NCBI RefSeq assembly: GCF_963678635.1
Contig: NC_087063.1
Span: 15,507,006-15,571,005, forward strand
Length of the DNA stretch: 64,000 bases
Direction of reading: 5' to 3'
Source: Symsagittifera roscoffensis
Lineage: Eukaryota > Xenacoelomorpha > Acoela > Convolutidae
Shown: piece by piece, positions 31,715-44,790 of the stretch
Layout of the letters: every line of letters starts with the position of its first letter
How positions within the stretch are numbered: the stretch's first letter is position 1
Made by a program: the position numbers and the translations under genes
The notes under the pieces: model-generated
Told to the model about the DNA's origin: nothing
Database searches by the model: none
What the model saw: only the letters and a program-made list of their open reading frames with translations

Positions 31715-31850
31715 CATTTATCATACAATTTCCATTTATGAAAAAATGCTTACCCTAGAGTTTTCTTACAATTTTCTGAAGCTATGAAAGCATAGGAAAT
31801 TGTAGGATAAGCATTTTTTTCATATATGGAACTTGTCAGTTTTTGGTCAA
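31715..31850. repeat. Hairpin-family copy
   Basis: TTATCATACAATTTCCATTT at the left and AATTGTAGGATAAGCATTTT at the right form imperfect inverted arms around a roughly 60-bp middle. Same family as 30790-30870. Confidence 0.55.
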
Positions 31851-32349
31851 CCCGGGAAATCTGTCTGTGTTGCTGATGTGCTGATGATTAAAGGTCCCTT
31901 TGACGGTTTTTCGCGAATATGTAACCAACGATGCTAGTTTCTGTCTTAAGATGTCTGTTGTTGGTTGGTGAAAGTTAAATTGTCGGTGCGGTTCGAAACT
32001 TTTTCTTTTTTGTTAGAGTCATCCTGTTTGATTCTGAATCTAATTGCGCTGACGTTAACTTTATACTTGTCAAAAAAAATTGAAGATAAAAACAAGAAAT
32101 TTGGGATCCACCGTTGTGGTGTTCAGTCCACTGCTGAGATCTCTTCGGCATATAAGTCTCGCTGGTTGCAAATTGCTCCATGATTCTCCAAACAAACCAC
32201 AAGTCAAACTCACTGGGTTTCCATAAAATGTCTTGGTGCTGATTTTGGTGGTTGTGGCATCTGGAATTAAGATACTTGAGTCATCAAACTGTTGAGCGTT
32301 CACTGAAATTAATTTTCATTTCTGTGTTAAAATCTGGTTGTTTGTTTTC

Positions 32350-34265
32350 ATTTTGGGGACCGCTTCTCTAGTCCCGTTCACACACTCTAACTTAACGGCA
32401 CTTTTGGTAATGAATTCAGCGGTGCGACCGAGATTCACTGCTATCCACAATCCCGAAAGGGTTAAGTTGGTGGCAATTATTCCGAACGGTATTCTGTTAC
32501 TTGCTTCCTTGGGTACTGCTCTTGGGGCTGTCTCGTCCGCTCTCATCGATCGCAAGAACTTCCAGTTGTAATTGAATTCAGATAAATTTTTGGTCAAAAT
32601 TCAGAATTTTTTAGTTGGCCAGAAAATAATTTAGTAATCTAATCAAAAAGAAAGGGTTCGCGATCAATCAACACAATTGCCTAATTGGAATTCAAATCAC
32701 AACTAACTTAACTAACAATTCTCTCTTCTCTAGAAAATCCTAATTAACGAATTACACACAGTAATTCCCTACAATTAGTCAGTCTGTTCTGCTAAAAATA
32801 ATATTGTCACTAAGGATTAGTATTCCTCTGAGGTACTTTGACTGATCCGTTTGAGTTCGCAATCGCTCTAATTAATACGCAATTTTGAACTCTAACTATC
32901 TGAGAACCAACTATACTCTATCTCGTTACCAATTCTTCTGCCTAAAAGTATGTTTTTTGTTATTCTCCTTAATGTTTTTCTATTTGAGTTTTAGTTAAAG
33001 TTAGAGTTATGATCGTCCCTAAAAATCCTGACGTTTATTCTGATACCCCTTTGCATGGTCCTAACTGAATTCTTCCTCTGAATACAGTAATCTTAAATTC
33101 CAAGTTCATTATAGGTATCTTTAACTAAGTTGTGCAAATATCAAGTCCAATTTCACCTCCAAACCGAGTTATGCTTAATTAACCAATCTTCCAAGGTTTT
33201 TATTTAATTATCCCATTAACGTTCCGACCTCCCGGGGGTAAAAGAGGATCCTTTGTATGGTTTTGTATGGGTAGCTACTTCATTTCAAGTATCTAAATTT
33301 CCGATCTATACTCTAATCAAATCCCGACCTTCTAGCTATCCGGGGAACCTTCTAGCTATTCGTTTATTAAGATATATCCTTTTCAGCTTCAGTTTTCATT
33401 AGATAACCTCTATCCCGATTATTAGTAAGGTGACCAATTCTCAATCCCAAGAAATTGGGTTGTAGTAGACGCCACTTTCCGATTTTAATCCCAGGGTTTT
33501 CTGTGCAATAATAGTCCTAAACGCCCAAAGGTCATTTAAAGATCACTCAGGGGTCATCCGCGGTCAATCTTCCATATACAGGTTTAAAAACCTATAGGGG
33601 TTCTTCATACCAAGTATCATCCATATCCCGTTAATACTTCCCAAGTTATCCCATTTATCATGTCCATTATCACTTTGCCCGGGGAAAGGCTATTAACACC
33701 GGAAGGAGTCGCCGAAGATGTTTTACTCACCAGGGTTCTTTTTTTGAGGATGAGTTGAAGTGTTTATTGCAAGCTGTAGTATCTATAAAATCATTGTGTC
33801 CCGAATCAGTATTTTGCGCAAATTGCCTATTTCCGGTTTAAGGGGTGTTTTTCTCAGGCGCTACTAACATCCGGTCTAACCGCCGGATTTGGCTCAAATT
33901 AGAACACATGATGTATCTGGTTACCATCTATGGTATTTCAAATTTTTGGCTCCTGTGATCAGTGGGGGCCGAGAAACGACTTTCGGAAGTCTGGGTGTCC
34001 ATGAGGTCTGGGATTCTAAACTTAGGATCCCTCAACTAGGTCTATAACATACTATATTTTGGTTCCATTCCAGCCGCTGGTTGCTGAGTTCTAATTGGGC
34101 TATTTGCACTTCGGGGAACCGTTAACACTTGGGGCCGGGAGGTCCGAGGGGTCTGGATTTTTGCGTGCCCGGGTCAAATCATCTCTAGCATCAGTCCTAT
34201 GAGTTTCATCAAGCTAGCCTCGCTAATTCCCATTTGGGGGGGGTCTGCCGATCTTCCTTCACCTG
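32350..34265. repeat. 2-kb dispersed repeat, copy 1
   Basis: Collinear with 47395-49735, with landmarks CGACCGAGATTCA, TCTAGAAAATCCTAA, GGCTATTAACACCGGA, GAAACGACTT and TTTCATGAAGCTAGC-like sequence in the same order. It is C/T-rich on this strand and has no long frame. It may be a long LTR or a non-autonomous element; the ends were not resolved. Confidence 0.75.
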
Positions 34266-36277
34266 AGTTTTCCACCATAGAAGGGAATTGCTGCAAGTAG
34301 GGTTTTCCGCCATAGAAAGGAAACTTTAGAGAAGGAATTGCTGCAAGTAGGGCAGCTTTAACTTTTCTGATTTCCAGTTTTACAAAAAAAATTATTTAGC
34401 GAAGATGTGTTTGGCAGCACACACAAAAAGAAACTGATCGAAACCAAAATATTTAGCTTTTATACATTTTGAATGAAGCTAGCCCTTGAAATCTTTGATG
34501 TTAAAAAAGGCCAGTCGTATAAAATATGAGCTTCGCTAAAACGGTTTAATTAACTGGTTTATTGTCAATGAACACTGTACTACCATCACAGGACATAGAA
34601 AATGCAAATTGTGATTTAAACAAGCAAATGACAAAACTTTTTGCACGTTTTTGTTGTTTGCTTTTCAACTAATTAAGATACAGGGCTGAAAATTGCTAAT
34701 CACATGCTAGTGACATATTTGAAAAGAAAATAGCCGGATGAAAAATTGAGAAAAACAACTAATATATCATATTTATTTTCAGAAGTGTCCATGCTGTGGA
34801 AACCCTCTCTCAAACAACAATGAAATTAAAAAGCTGATAAGTTGATTTACTGTTTACGTCGTGCCTAAACGACAGACAAAAGACCTGAAAAAAAGTTACT
34901 TGGTCCGGCGTCAAAAAAGTATTTTGCGCTTATGATCAAAAAAAGCAAACAAGAGAACTCTTCCTCAAATTTGTCGGAAAAATGATTGACCCAATTTATG
35001 GACTGGGTTCTAAGCAGTTAAGTTGTTTTTATTTTTATCCAACCTTATCATACAAGCGCAATAGTTTTGTTAACATTTTCAGTTCATAAAGTCAAATTTT
35101 TCAACAAGAGCATTTGTGAAACTACAGGTACTATTAATCACTGGGTTACACATTTAAAACACCTGTCATTTTGCGATAAAGCAAATGACTGATTCCTAAG
35201 AAATAACATCAAGCAGACGGAGTCTCGCAAAACCAGCCGCAGAAGCAATATCCCTTGAGCATATCGATGTCCCGGCGTATACCCTTTGGATTAAAGGCGA
35301 TGTATGTATTATATATCTTAATAAATAGAGACTGTCAACGCAGTTTGCGCGCCAATTCAACCAAAGATGTAGGAAAAGCGGTTGGCATTTTTTTTGAAAA
35401 ACTGAGACATTGTCACGATGTCAAGTGGGAGATTTACAGAGTTTGTTGCAGATATTTGAATAACTGAGTTCACTTAAATATTTTTCCATGTGCTATCTAT
35501 TAAATTCTACAAACCATTTGAAAAAATTCATGTGATTTCCAAATGCGTTATGCCAGTGAGAAATACTCTGTAATTATGAGATACTTACTTGTGTCAAATT
35601 GTAACCGTATAACTTAATTTTTTGCAAAGGAAAAAACAAAAACTTGAAAAAAAATATTTACTGGTTGAAACCAAAAAACTGCAAGTTTGAGGTCAATTGA
35701 CCGCAGAATTTTTAACCACTTGGTATATACTGTATTCCACAAGTGAGGGCGTCAGCTGATCCGTTATCAGTATTTTTTTCTTTTGCCTGATTTTAACGGT
35801 TCAACTTATTTTTTTGATGATTGCTAAGTGCTATTTAAATATATGATCACAGAGCATATTTAAACTACCCCGGACAAAACTATTAAAATTTGAAAAAAAA
35901 TCGTGTTTTTCAGTTTGTGTTGAAATTGGGAAAAAAAAGTCAAATGATGAGGACGATATTTCATGAGACTTTTAACAAGATTAAAATGATTTAATTTGTT
36001 TTGTTAAGTACGGGCTCAAAATTGTACCCCAAAAGGTATCCTAATTTTTTAATTCATCAAAAATTTTGTCTAAAATGTGTTTCAGTTGCTGAAAAAACTA
36101 AAATCAAGTAAAAATTTTTATGTAACCCATCTAATTTTAAGAAATGGATAGTCTTCAAAAACAGACGCAAAACCTTTATTTTTGTTTTTGAAATAAAGAA
36201 ATAAAATAAATATGCATTTTTTAAAGCAAGAGTGACTTTTTTTGGTTATCAAAAGAAAACAAATTTTCATCAAAGAA
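34266..36277. other. AT-rich stretch without genes
   Basis: 34270-34350 has a local duplication of GGAATTGCTGCAAGTAGGG. Otherwise I see no repeats or coding motifs. Confidence 0.5.
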
Positions 36278-36693
36278 CAGGGGCAGATTTGGGGGTGGGG
36301 GGGTTTGGACGCCGCCTTTCAGGGATTCGACCACCTGCCAACCCGAAAGTCCCTCTTTTGAACCATTTTGAGTCAACCATTTTTACCTAACGGACCCTAA
36401 AGTTTTTCAAAAGGCGCCTTTGGCGCCAATATGTGCTAAATTTAAGCGGGGAGCGCGCGCCAAAAAAACGCAATTTTTTGGATTTAAAAAATTCCAAAAA
36501 GTGCCTAAAAATGCCTTTTGGCCTGTTTTTTTAAAATTTTGCGGCGCAGAATTCTTGTGGCTAAAACAGGGACTTTTTTTAGTGCTTTGTAAGAGCTCGG
36601 AAAGTCAATTTGCTCAACCTAAAAAAAAGTCGACAAAATTCAAAAAAATTTTGAAAATCCGCCCCCCTCGAGAAAATCCTAGGTCCGCGCCTG
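36278..36693. mobile_element. hAT-type MITE, copy 1
   Basis: The ends are CAGGGGCAGATTTGGGG and the complement of CAGGCGCGGACCTAGGA. Flanks TCAAAGAA (36270-36277) and CCAAAGAA (36694-36701) look like an 8-bp target duplication with one change, as expected for hAT transposition. There is no transposase frame. GC-rich ends sit in AT-rich DNA. Confidence 0.75.
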
Positions 36694-36701
36694 CCAAAGA
36701 A

Positions 36702-37340
36702 AGTGCAAAGAAATTTTCTTACTCTTTGTTTGTGGTCTACATAAAATACTCATTTTGATATAGGTTTGTTAGTAAATGAATCAGTAGTGGTTGCACATTT
36801 TTGATTGACTAAAAAAATCTAATAAGAGATTTTAAGGTAAAAATTTGGGTTCAATAATAATTCTGTTAAAATTCTGGGCTCGTTTTTCCCATTAATTTTG
36901 ATCTAAACTCAACCCAATTCGAGAAATATGCGTTAGAATTTTTATGTTTAATCTTTTCTGTCCGGATATTTTTAATCAGTAAATGTGGTTGATAAGCGTA
37001 CTTCTGTTGCCAATTTGATTGAGTTGTCTATTACTCTTTGAACACTCTACCGGTAATAAGGAGGTTTGCTTGGTTCTCTTTGCTGTAATTGTTTGCGCTC
37101 CTCTAGTGTCTCAAAATAGAACTAAGATATACTAAGATTGATCGATTATGGATTTCTTTTTGAATAAATTGCTCAAAAATCCGATTTTGTTGATCAGTAT
37201 TTGATTAGTTTTATGCCATTTTGATGGCGAGCAAATTGAACTCAACCACTTGATTCATTTTCACATAAGACAACCACATTGTACTCATAGATATGATATC
37301 GATTCCCGATTACGTGTTTAGGTTAACTGATATAGTTTAT
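36702..37340. other. AT-rich spacer
   Basis: No gene or repeat recognised. Confidence 0.5.
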
Positions 37341-37350
37341 ATAATTTATG

Positions 37351-37439
<89 letters not shown>

Positions 37440-37462
37440 TCACTCTCTCTCTCTCCTCTTTC
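37351..37462. repeat. (CT)n microsatellite
   Basis: About 110 bp of CT repeats with rare interruptions (CTAT, CCTC). Confidence 0.95.
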
Positions 37463-37737
37463 TCTCTTTCTGTCTCTCGCTACCTGAGTTCGCGGTGACG
37501 TTTCCGATCAAATAAATGGCATGTAACAAAAATGAAACAAAAAAAAACTTTGTCTCAACCATGATTATGAACTCGGTTTTTCTCGGTTTTTCCATTCAGA
37601 TTCAAGAGATTTTGATAAATTTTCCGTAGTAAAACTTTCGAAGGTTGCAATCGTCATGTCTTCTGTCTCAATTCTGTAACTTGAAATCTGCGCGCAACAC
37701 TAACTTGCACGCAGCCCCTTACCATCCTTACGCTCCA

Positions 37738-37744
37738 CACAAAC

Positions 37745-37779
<35 letters not shown>

Positions 37780-37783
37780 CACA
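37738..37783. repeat. (AC)n microsatellite
   Basis: About 45 bp of AC repeats with one AA interruption. Confidence 0.95.
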
Positions 37784-38006
37784 CCTCTTTCCTGCTCATC
37801 TGGCCTATTGCTTGTCAGTTCCGATGATGCTAAAGTATGCACAATTTAGTCTAAGGCAAATAAGGGTATTTGGGACTTCCCTCTTGTCGTCCAAGTTAGT
37901 TTTAGATCTCAACACATTCAAGATTATAATGCTTCGTTGTCTTATTGCGTGAAAACAAAAAACACGATCTTCAAAAATCAAAGTTTCTCGATATCAGTTA
38001 GAACAC

Positions 38007-38362
38007 ACAAGGGCTGATCTAGGATTTTCTCGAAGGGAGGGGCAGATTTTCATTTTCTGAATTGATTTTCTGACTCTCCCAAATTCCTATAAAGACCCTA
38101 TTTTACCAAATTTTCTGCAAAAGTGGCCGAAAAAGGCATTTATAGGAGTTTTTGGAAAACTTAGACCAAAAAATCACGTTTTTTTGGCGCGCTCCTCCGA
38201 TTCTTTAGAAAAAGATCGCCGCTTTAGAAAAGTTATAGGGTTCGTCAGCCAAAAGTGGAAATCTCTAAATAAGACAAAGGGGGACCCTTTAGGTCGGCAT
38301 GAGGTCAAAATCCTGAAAAAGTCCGTCCAAACCCCAGCATGCTTCCCCCTAAATCAGCTGGT
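38007..38362. mobile_element. hAT-type MITE, copy 2, inverted
   Basis: The left end (GGGCTGATCTAGGATTTTCT CGA) corresponds to the right end of copy 1, so the element lies in the opposite orientation. Flanks TAGAACAC and GAGAACAC fit an 8-bp target duplication with one mismatch. Confidence 0.65.
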
Positions 38363-38574
38363 GAGAACACAGGCGCCTTTCTCAGAGTATATGCTGAAAC
38401 GCATCGCTCACGGTTGCAAATTCAGTCAGCATTGAAACTTAAGCTTAAGATTTAAAATTAAATTAAATTTAGCTTAAAATTGGGTGATGGTATCGATCAT
38501 TATGAGGCCAAACTGTGTACTAAATAGGTGAGCAACTTGTTGTCGGAATGTTCCGGGATTTCCAGAGAGAAGTC

Positions 38575-38750
38575 TTTAAACATGTTTCAAAATGTAAGTG
38601 GACCTACAAAATATCGGAGGATTCCGCTTTTAAATATCTGTAAAGAATCATTTGTCGGCATATTTAGTTTGTCGTGTATTCCGCAGCAAGTGACTATAGC
38701 TATTTGTTCTGGATTTCGCCACTGTAAGCGGATTCCAAAAAAAAACTGGA
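38575..38750. repeat. GGATTCCGC-type repeat, inverted copy
   Basis: Reverse-complement match to parts of 26850-27075, including the ACTATAGCTA and TGTCGGCA motifs. Confidence 0.6.
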
Positions 38751-39054
38751 TGGGGAGTCCGCAAGTGTTGGCGGGTTTTGCAATTTTGTTTTTTATTAAA
38801 CTAAACCATTTGTTGCATTATGAACAATTAAAAGTTAGAGCTAGAACTATTTTCTAGCAATGCGGAAAATATAAACAAGGTCTTAACCATTGTCAGCAGA
38901 ACTCACGAACAAATTTAATTTGAATTTTTTCAGAGTGATTTCAAATAGATTATTCAGAGTGATTCAGAGAGATTCAGAGTGATTTCAAATAATCCGTTTT
39001 TGTGATGAGAAGGTTGGGTTGAGAGGAGGAATGAGATGAAAGGATTTATAATCA

Positions 39055-39387
39055 AAGAAATCGGCAGGAATTGAGATCGAAGTGACAGAGGAAAGTTTTG
39101 AGGTTGATAAAAAAAGTTGGCAGGAATTGAGATCGAGCGTTTTGATATTTCAACTGGTAGCTTATTTGTTAGCTGTAATTGGGATTGCTCTCGCTGGTGG
39201 CCACCTGATAAATGAAAGTTTGAATTCAAAAGGCTACTATATATGCAATTTGAATCCGCTAATTTGCGGATATTATTTTAACAATTGTTTGTGGATTTCT
39301 CAAAAAGTTCCAGATTCCGCAAATTCTGATGCAGATACCCCAAATTGGCCCATTTTTGGAGTAGTTTTGAGCGCTACATTGTTTTAG
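39055..39387 (+). CDS. Possible membrane-protein fragment fused to repeat DNA
   Basis: An open frame of about 110 residues without a clear ATG. It contains one strong hydrophobic segment (FQLVAYLLAVIGIALAGG) that could be a transmembrane helix or signal anchor. From about 39235 the frame runs into a copy of the GGATTCCGC repeat, so the C-terminal half is probably not genuine protein. 38925-39000 and 39060-39135 contain small tandem duplications (CAGAGTGATTTCAAATA; GGCAGGAATTGAGATCGA). No family was recognised. Confidence 0.3.
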   Translation, partial: KKSAGIEIEVTEESFEVDKKSWQELRSSVLIFQLVAYLLAVIGIALAGGHLINESLNSKGYYICNLNPLICGYYFNNCLWISQKVPDSANSDADTPNWPIFGVVLSATLF

Positions 39388-39429
39388 CTCTTTGTTTGAG
39401 GAATCCAGAGCAGCAAAGTAAATCGGAGA

Positions 39430-41970
39430 AAAGTAGCAATGTTGCGGATGCCATAACAGATCTGATATTGACCGGTTGCAAAAATCTCTTCTAAATCACA
39501 ATTTCACAATTAGACCTCGTAATGATTTTTGCAACCCTAACTACCCTGAAACATCTGGCAAAATCCAAAAAATTACGTCGGTAACACGTTATGTCTAAAT
39601 CTAAATCTCTTCGTGGTTTTCAAGTTGAATAATAAAGTTTTTTTAGTACGGCTCTGTTCCGTTATTTTTGAAAACTCAATTTTTAGTTGGTTAAACCAGA
39701 TTGACTGATTGACTTTTTTTACTGATGATAACTCGACATGAGCACAACTAATGTTGAAACAAGTCTCAACTACGCCAGAAATGCTGGCAAAATTTTCAAT
39801 TAATTTTGTTGGAAACACAATTTGTTCAAATTCCAGTCACCTAGAGAAAATATTCGTGAAAGTTCTTTTTTTTGTTTTTTTTTCCGTTACTTTAACAAAA
39901 TATGTGAGCACTGTGAGCAAGAAAAAAGCAAACGCAAACTAATTTTGCTAGACAACCTGAGCAGTTAAAAGTACAGATGTAAGTTTTCTTAGTTCAGACA
40001 ATTTGGATCCAACTGCTTTCGAAAAGAACGAGAAAAAATGTGAAATCTTTTTTGTGCAACTCGAAAACTGCTCAGTGGATTTTAACAGTAGCATGAAGAC
40101 TGAAACCATTTTTGTCATTAATCGAGTTTGGATATCTATTGAAAAATAACTGGTTTGTTGTTTTCTGCCACTCCGAGACAAAATTAGTGCAAAGCTTAGA
40201 TTCCCTTAGTTCACAGTAATCACTTTTATTGATAAAGTGCTTAGTCTCAATTTTATTTTATGGTCGATTAGCAAATACTAATGAAAAATTGCTAAATCGT
40301 TAATAAAAATAGGGCATTTGGGTATATTATTCTTTTCAAAATAGTTTTAAGAATACCCTTCTCTTTTTGTTGTCTTTTGCATAAACGAAATTGATTTTGT
40401 TCAAAAAGATGATTCAAAAATGTTTTGTTACGTGTCTTGTTCTTGCCAAAACTGGCTATTTTGCTCCAACTTGCTAAATCTATTTACTAAAAAAAGTACC
40501 TAAACACTTTTGGAATTTTGTCAGATCTCACATTTTTAAAATTTTAGATCAGTGAATCTATCTAAAATGGTTTCTATGTACGTAGAGCTTTCCAATGATT
40601 CTATTTAACAGTTCCAGGGAAAAACAAAGCCAAAACAACAAAAATTGTTTTTCAGTTTCTTATATTTAGAACAAAAAGATTCCCTTCGACCTGTAGAGTT
40701 TTAAAAAACGTTTCTGAAAAACACTCATTGTTTGGCATTGTCTTTCTTTTGAGCCGCCGTACCTTTAGCTCCGATTGTTTCATTTAAATTTTTTAAAGAA
40801 AGTTGCATTGGTAAGAGTATAGATCCAACGATAGGGAGATTGAAACTGCGTTTTTTAAAAAATTCCTTGAGAAAAATAAAGCATTTTTCAAATCTTCTAG
40901 AGAAAATCTTTCATAGTTTAAAATTTCAAAAAACGCATCTAGCTCTGAAATCTGCTTTTGGGAGAAAAATTGAAAAAAAACTTCACTTTTCAATCCCTTA
41001 AATGAATCAACTCTAACTAGTCCTGAATCAGCACTAATGACTCCTATGAAATTAGAAAATCACGAATTTTATAGCAAATTACCTGCTAGTTTTTCCCTGC
41101 ATTTCGATTTTTTCAGCTTTGAATCTGAGTTATTTCAGCACTGAAATTTACAATTTGTGCAAATGTTTAGCTCCAAACAATGGATGTTAATCAATGAAAA
41201 TAAATTTATGCTAAAGCTTAATGTGAACTCAAATCAGGTGGATAATTTGAAAAGTTCGAAAGCTCTCAATTTCAACAACGAAAAATAATTGCACAGTTAA
41301 ATCAGTGAATCTATCATCTCACTATGAAACTAAAATAAAAATTTTTTCAGTTTTTTTAACAACTATTAGCTTGGATTGAATTGAAATTGCTAATTGCAAC
41401 GCTACCGGCATTTTATCTATAATTAATAGCAAAAACTTCGAGCAGAAAAAATTAATTAAAAAGAGCAATTGACTTGGTTGGCGGAGTTTTTGCATGCAAC
41501 AGCCCAATTTTAGACAAAATTTATGCTTCAAGGCTCCCTCGCCAAAATGCTCATAAAAATCCGTTAAGGCATAAAAACAAAAATTGTGGGCGGTTTTTTT
41601 CAACTAAGGCCCCACCGCAACCTAATGCAACCTTGTATAAAATATAACAAGCTTTTGCAGAATATAATCCACTATATCCATTATAATATGTTTTCGTGGA
41701 TTAAAATTGATTATAATTTTAAAAAAATTGTCTGAAAGAGGTCTCAAAGTGCAGTTTTAATTGATTACTAAAACTGATTATAATCGAACGTTATCCATGA
41801 AGCTAAGTGCCGGTTTTTGAAGCATCAAAGTTACATTCAAGACTCAATACAAAAGATTTCTCTTTTTAATTGATTCAGTATGTCTGAAGTTTTTGAAACT
41901 ATTTTTCACGCTAAGTTAATTAAGGTGCCTTGTTATCAAAGCATAATTATGCCAATCAAAGCATAATTAA
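39430..41970. other. AT-rich stretch without recognisable genes
   Basis: Only short frames in A/T-run sequence. No repeats shared with other parts of the window were noticed. Confidence 0.45.
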
Positions 41971-41974
41971 AGTT

Positions 41975-42887
41975 AACAAGACTGCTCGTATCAAGGCGAA
42001 GCCTTGAATGTTCCGACTGCCTTTTAAGGTTTATGGAGCAGCAGTAATAAGATAAAAAAAGTCAAATGAAATAAAATAAAATGAAATTTTTTTTTTCTAA
42101 AATTTGAATTTTTTAAATGAAAATCATCCCCCCACACGCCATTTAAAGTACAAAAAGAGAGATTTCGTTCCTTGTAACAAATCAATTATGGCAAATTAGC
42201 TTCGTTCAACCAATTTGGAACGATTTATAAGGCGGAATAAATCTCCGCTTATGCGTTAATAGCGCGAATTATATCGCGCGTTAATTGTCCCAAATTGGTC
42301 AAAATGCCCAAAATGGCAATCTTTAAACCCTCATAACTTTACGAAAAATGATCACAGGTGAAATATCTTTTCAAATTTATGCTCAGGACAACAATACCTT
42401 TTGAATGATATAAAAAATTCCGTCAAAAATGGCTAGTTAAAAAGTCAAAAGTTGTCTGAAGAAAAAAAACCCACGCCGAGCACAAATATTCCGTTACTTT
42501 CGTATCGAAAGTCGGAACAATTATGCTTTGATTGTCAACTGAGATACATTGATTGACAGCACATTGATTGTTGTTTGACAATGACATCTCACAACATAAT
42601 CGAATGTTTTAATTTTTTGGTTCTACGGACTCTTTACCGTAGTTTTGTCTGGCAGTCCCTATAAAATATATCATTGTTCCGACTTTCGGTACGAAACTAA
42701 CGGAATATTTGTGCTCGGGGTGGGTTTTTTTTTCTTCAGACAAATTTCGACTTTTTAACTAGCCATTTTTGACGGAAAATTTCATATTACTTAATTACAT
42801 TTAAATTTTTTATGTTATTACTGCTCCATAAAACCTTAAAGGCGGTCGGAACCTTCAGGGCTTCGCCCTGATACGAGCAGTCTTGTT
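41975..42887. mobile_element. Foldback element (0.9 kb)
   Basis: Long inverted arms: outer ends AACAAGACTGCTCGTATCA and its complement at 42869-42887; inner arms around 42400-42520 and 42670-42785 (CGAGCACAAATATTCCGTTA, CTTTCGTATCGAAAGTCGGA). The left arm carries an extra about 330 bp (42054-42380) with GCGTTAATAGCGCGAATTAT. There is no transposase. Copies or parts recur at 62680-62920 and 63940-64000. Confidence 0.8.
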
Positions 42888-43860
42888 CATATTTATCAAG
42901 TAATTTTTGTACGAAGAGCACAAAAAAGGATTTTTCAAAACGGTTACAAAAACTGAAAGAACTGTATTTTAAACGATAGTTTACGCTCTAAAACAAAAAG
43001 ACGATGCTTTTAGTTTTTCCTACATCTGTAGTTTCTTTATAACCGGTTCCTTTTTTTATGTTTCCTCAGTCCACCACCTTCGAAAATTATAGCATACCGT
43101 TAGATGCCAAACACCACGCTAAACATCGCTCTCATTTTTGTCAATTAATGTCTCTAAAATGTATGTAGCTACTTTGAAAAAAATATGTATGAGCAAATGA
43201 CAAGACATGAAAAGTTGAGATAGTTCAGAGCTTTTCCACCCTTTTTGAATATTGTCATGTCTGTTTCCAGCAGATTGACTCAAATTGTTGTAAGTTCCGA
43301 TAACAAACTGCTCTTTCTTTAAATATTCGACCACTTAACTCAAAAACGGCCGTGAAAATTGTTCGGAGTGTCCATTGTTTCCATAGACAATACTTAATTA
43401 AAAACCTCGGCCGGGTTTTTCGAAACTTAAAGCCAAATGCAGCTGATTGCCTGTGAATATGCTTTCAGAATGTGCTCGGTTTAGCAGTTAAAACACTGCA
43501 TCGCTGCTGCTAATTCTCTCAATGCGTTCTTTCCAAGAAACTGGAAACATCCTTGCAGTATCTTGGAATCAAAAACCGGTAGTTTAAGCGTATTCTTTTA
43601 GCGACAAAATGCATGCACATTGTTTGGCAAAGAAAGCTTGTTTTCAAAAAAAACCAGCTGAACAAATCGGTCCAAAAGAGGTCCAAACTAAAACGCAAGA
43701 ATTTTGATCACACTTAATCAGTTATATTCTGATTATATGGTGCAATTCTATATCAATTACCGTCATATTTTTTATTGTAGAAAATAACTTTGCATTCTAA
43801 GTGTTACATTATATATAATAAATCTTTTTAGCGTTGAACAAAAATTATCAAAGACTTCGT
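42888..43860. other. AT-rich spacer
   Basis: No gene or repeat recognised. Confidence 0.45.
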
Positions 43861-43997
43861 TCATTAATAGTTACCATCGCAAAATATTGTTCATTCGAGC
43901 AAAAGCAGTACTATAGCTACGAAAATCAAAAGCAGTACTACGATTTATGCAAGTTCCCGCATTCATTGAATTTTTGAAGAAATCAAAATGAAACCAG
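43850..43997 (+). promoter_or_regulatory. Orphan promoter/first exon related to the secreted-protein gene
   Basis: 43855-43997 resembles 51675-51881 (shared AAGACTT.GTTCATT.ATAGT and CCCGCATTCATTGA / CTCGCATTTATTAA). It ends in ATG AAA CCA G followed by donor GTAAGC at 43998, the same phase-1 layout as the ATG exon at 51872. No matching second exon was found downstream. Confidence 0.45.
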
Positions 43998-44312
43998 GTA
44001 AGCTTTTTGTTATATCTATTATCCCCTGAGTCGAGATTCCGTGCCAAAGTTTCCGTGTCGAGTGATACGGTTGTTACAGCCCGACAATCACTCGAATCTT
44101 GTTTTGCCTGGGGAGCTTTCTTAAAAAAGTTGAAACATTTTTTTATTTCTGGGGGCTCGTTCTTTTTTCGCGTTGTCATATTGAAACGAATTTTGACATG
44201 CGAAGTGATTGTTTATCTATTCGTAATATAACTGTTCTTCAAAAACATCCTTCTGAAAAATAATAAGTACACAAAATATTTTCTATTTACGAGGTGTTTT
44301 CAGGCGTTATAC

Positions 44313-44513
44313 GACAACTCGCAACAAAAGACAACTCGCAATAATAGAAAATTCACCTTAAAAGACAACTTGCACAGTTCTCAGCATCGCCAAAAACCGG
44401 CAAAGTTAGCTAAAATTTGTATGTCATAAACCAGTTTTCAAATTTTGCGTGGCTTTTCCTAAATTTTGCGAGTTGCCTTATAATACCAGTTGTCTTTTGT
44501 TTTAAGTTGTTGC
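44313..44513. repeat. Small inverted-repeat element
   Basis: Left arm GACAACTCGCAACAAAAGAC pairs with right-arm GTCTTTTGTTTTAAGTTGTT. The inner GCAACTCGCAAAATTT-type motif is repeated. Half of a related element lies at 52276-52335. Confidence 0.6.
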
Positions 44514-44790
44514 GGTACCGTTTTTAGGCGTGGGACAAAAAATCAATCAAATGTAGTGGTCTGGTCATGTACAGGATGATTCAGATAATGGTTTTTTCTA
44601 TGCTGTGAATGTAATTTGACTAAGTTTCAGCAAATATTTTAAGGGTTTGAACCACCAAGGTGCGTCCATTTTGAAACTTAAGCCTCTCAGCAGCTAACAA
44701 ACGCAGTTTTTTTTTCGGGCTTAAAGTTTTCAATCGTCAAAAGAGCCTTTGTTTTGAACAGTGTTGAAAAAAAAACACTTTTTTGTCAAA

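Noticed and set aside
36420-36758. 112-codon ORF at 36.4 kb
   Set aside because: It lies inside the hAT-type MITE and extends past its end; openness comes from the repeat sequence.
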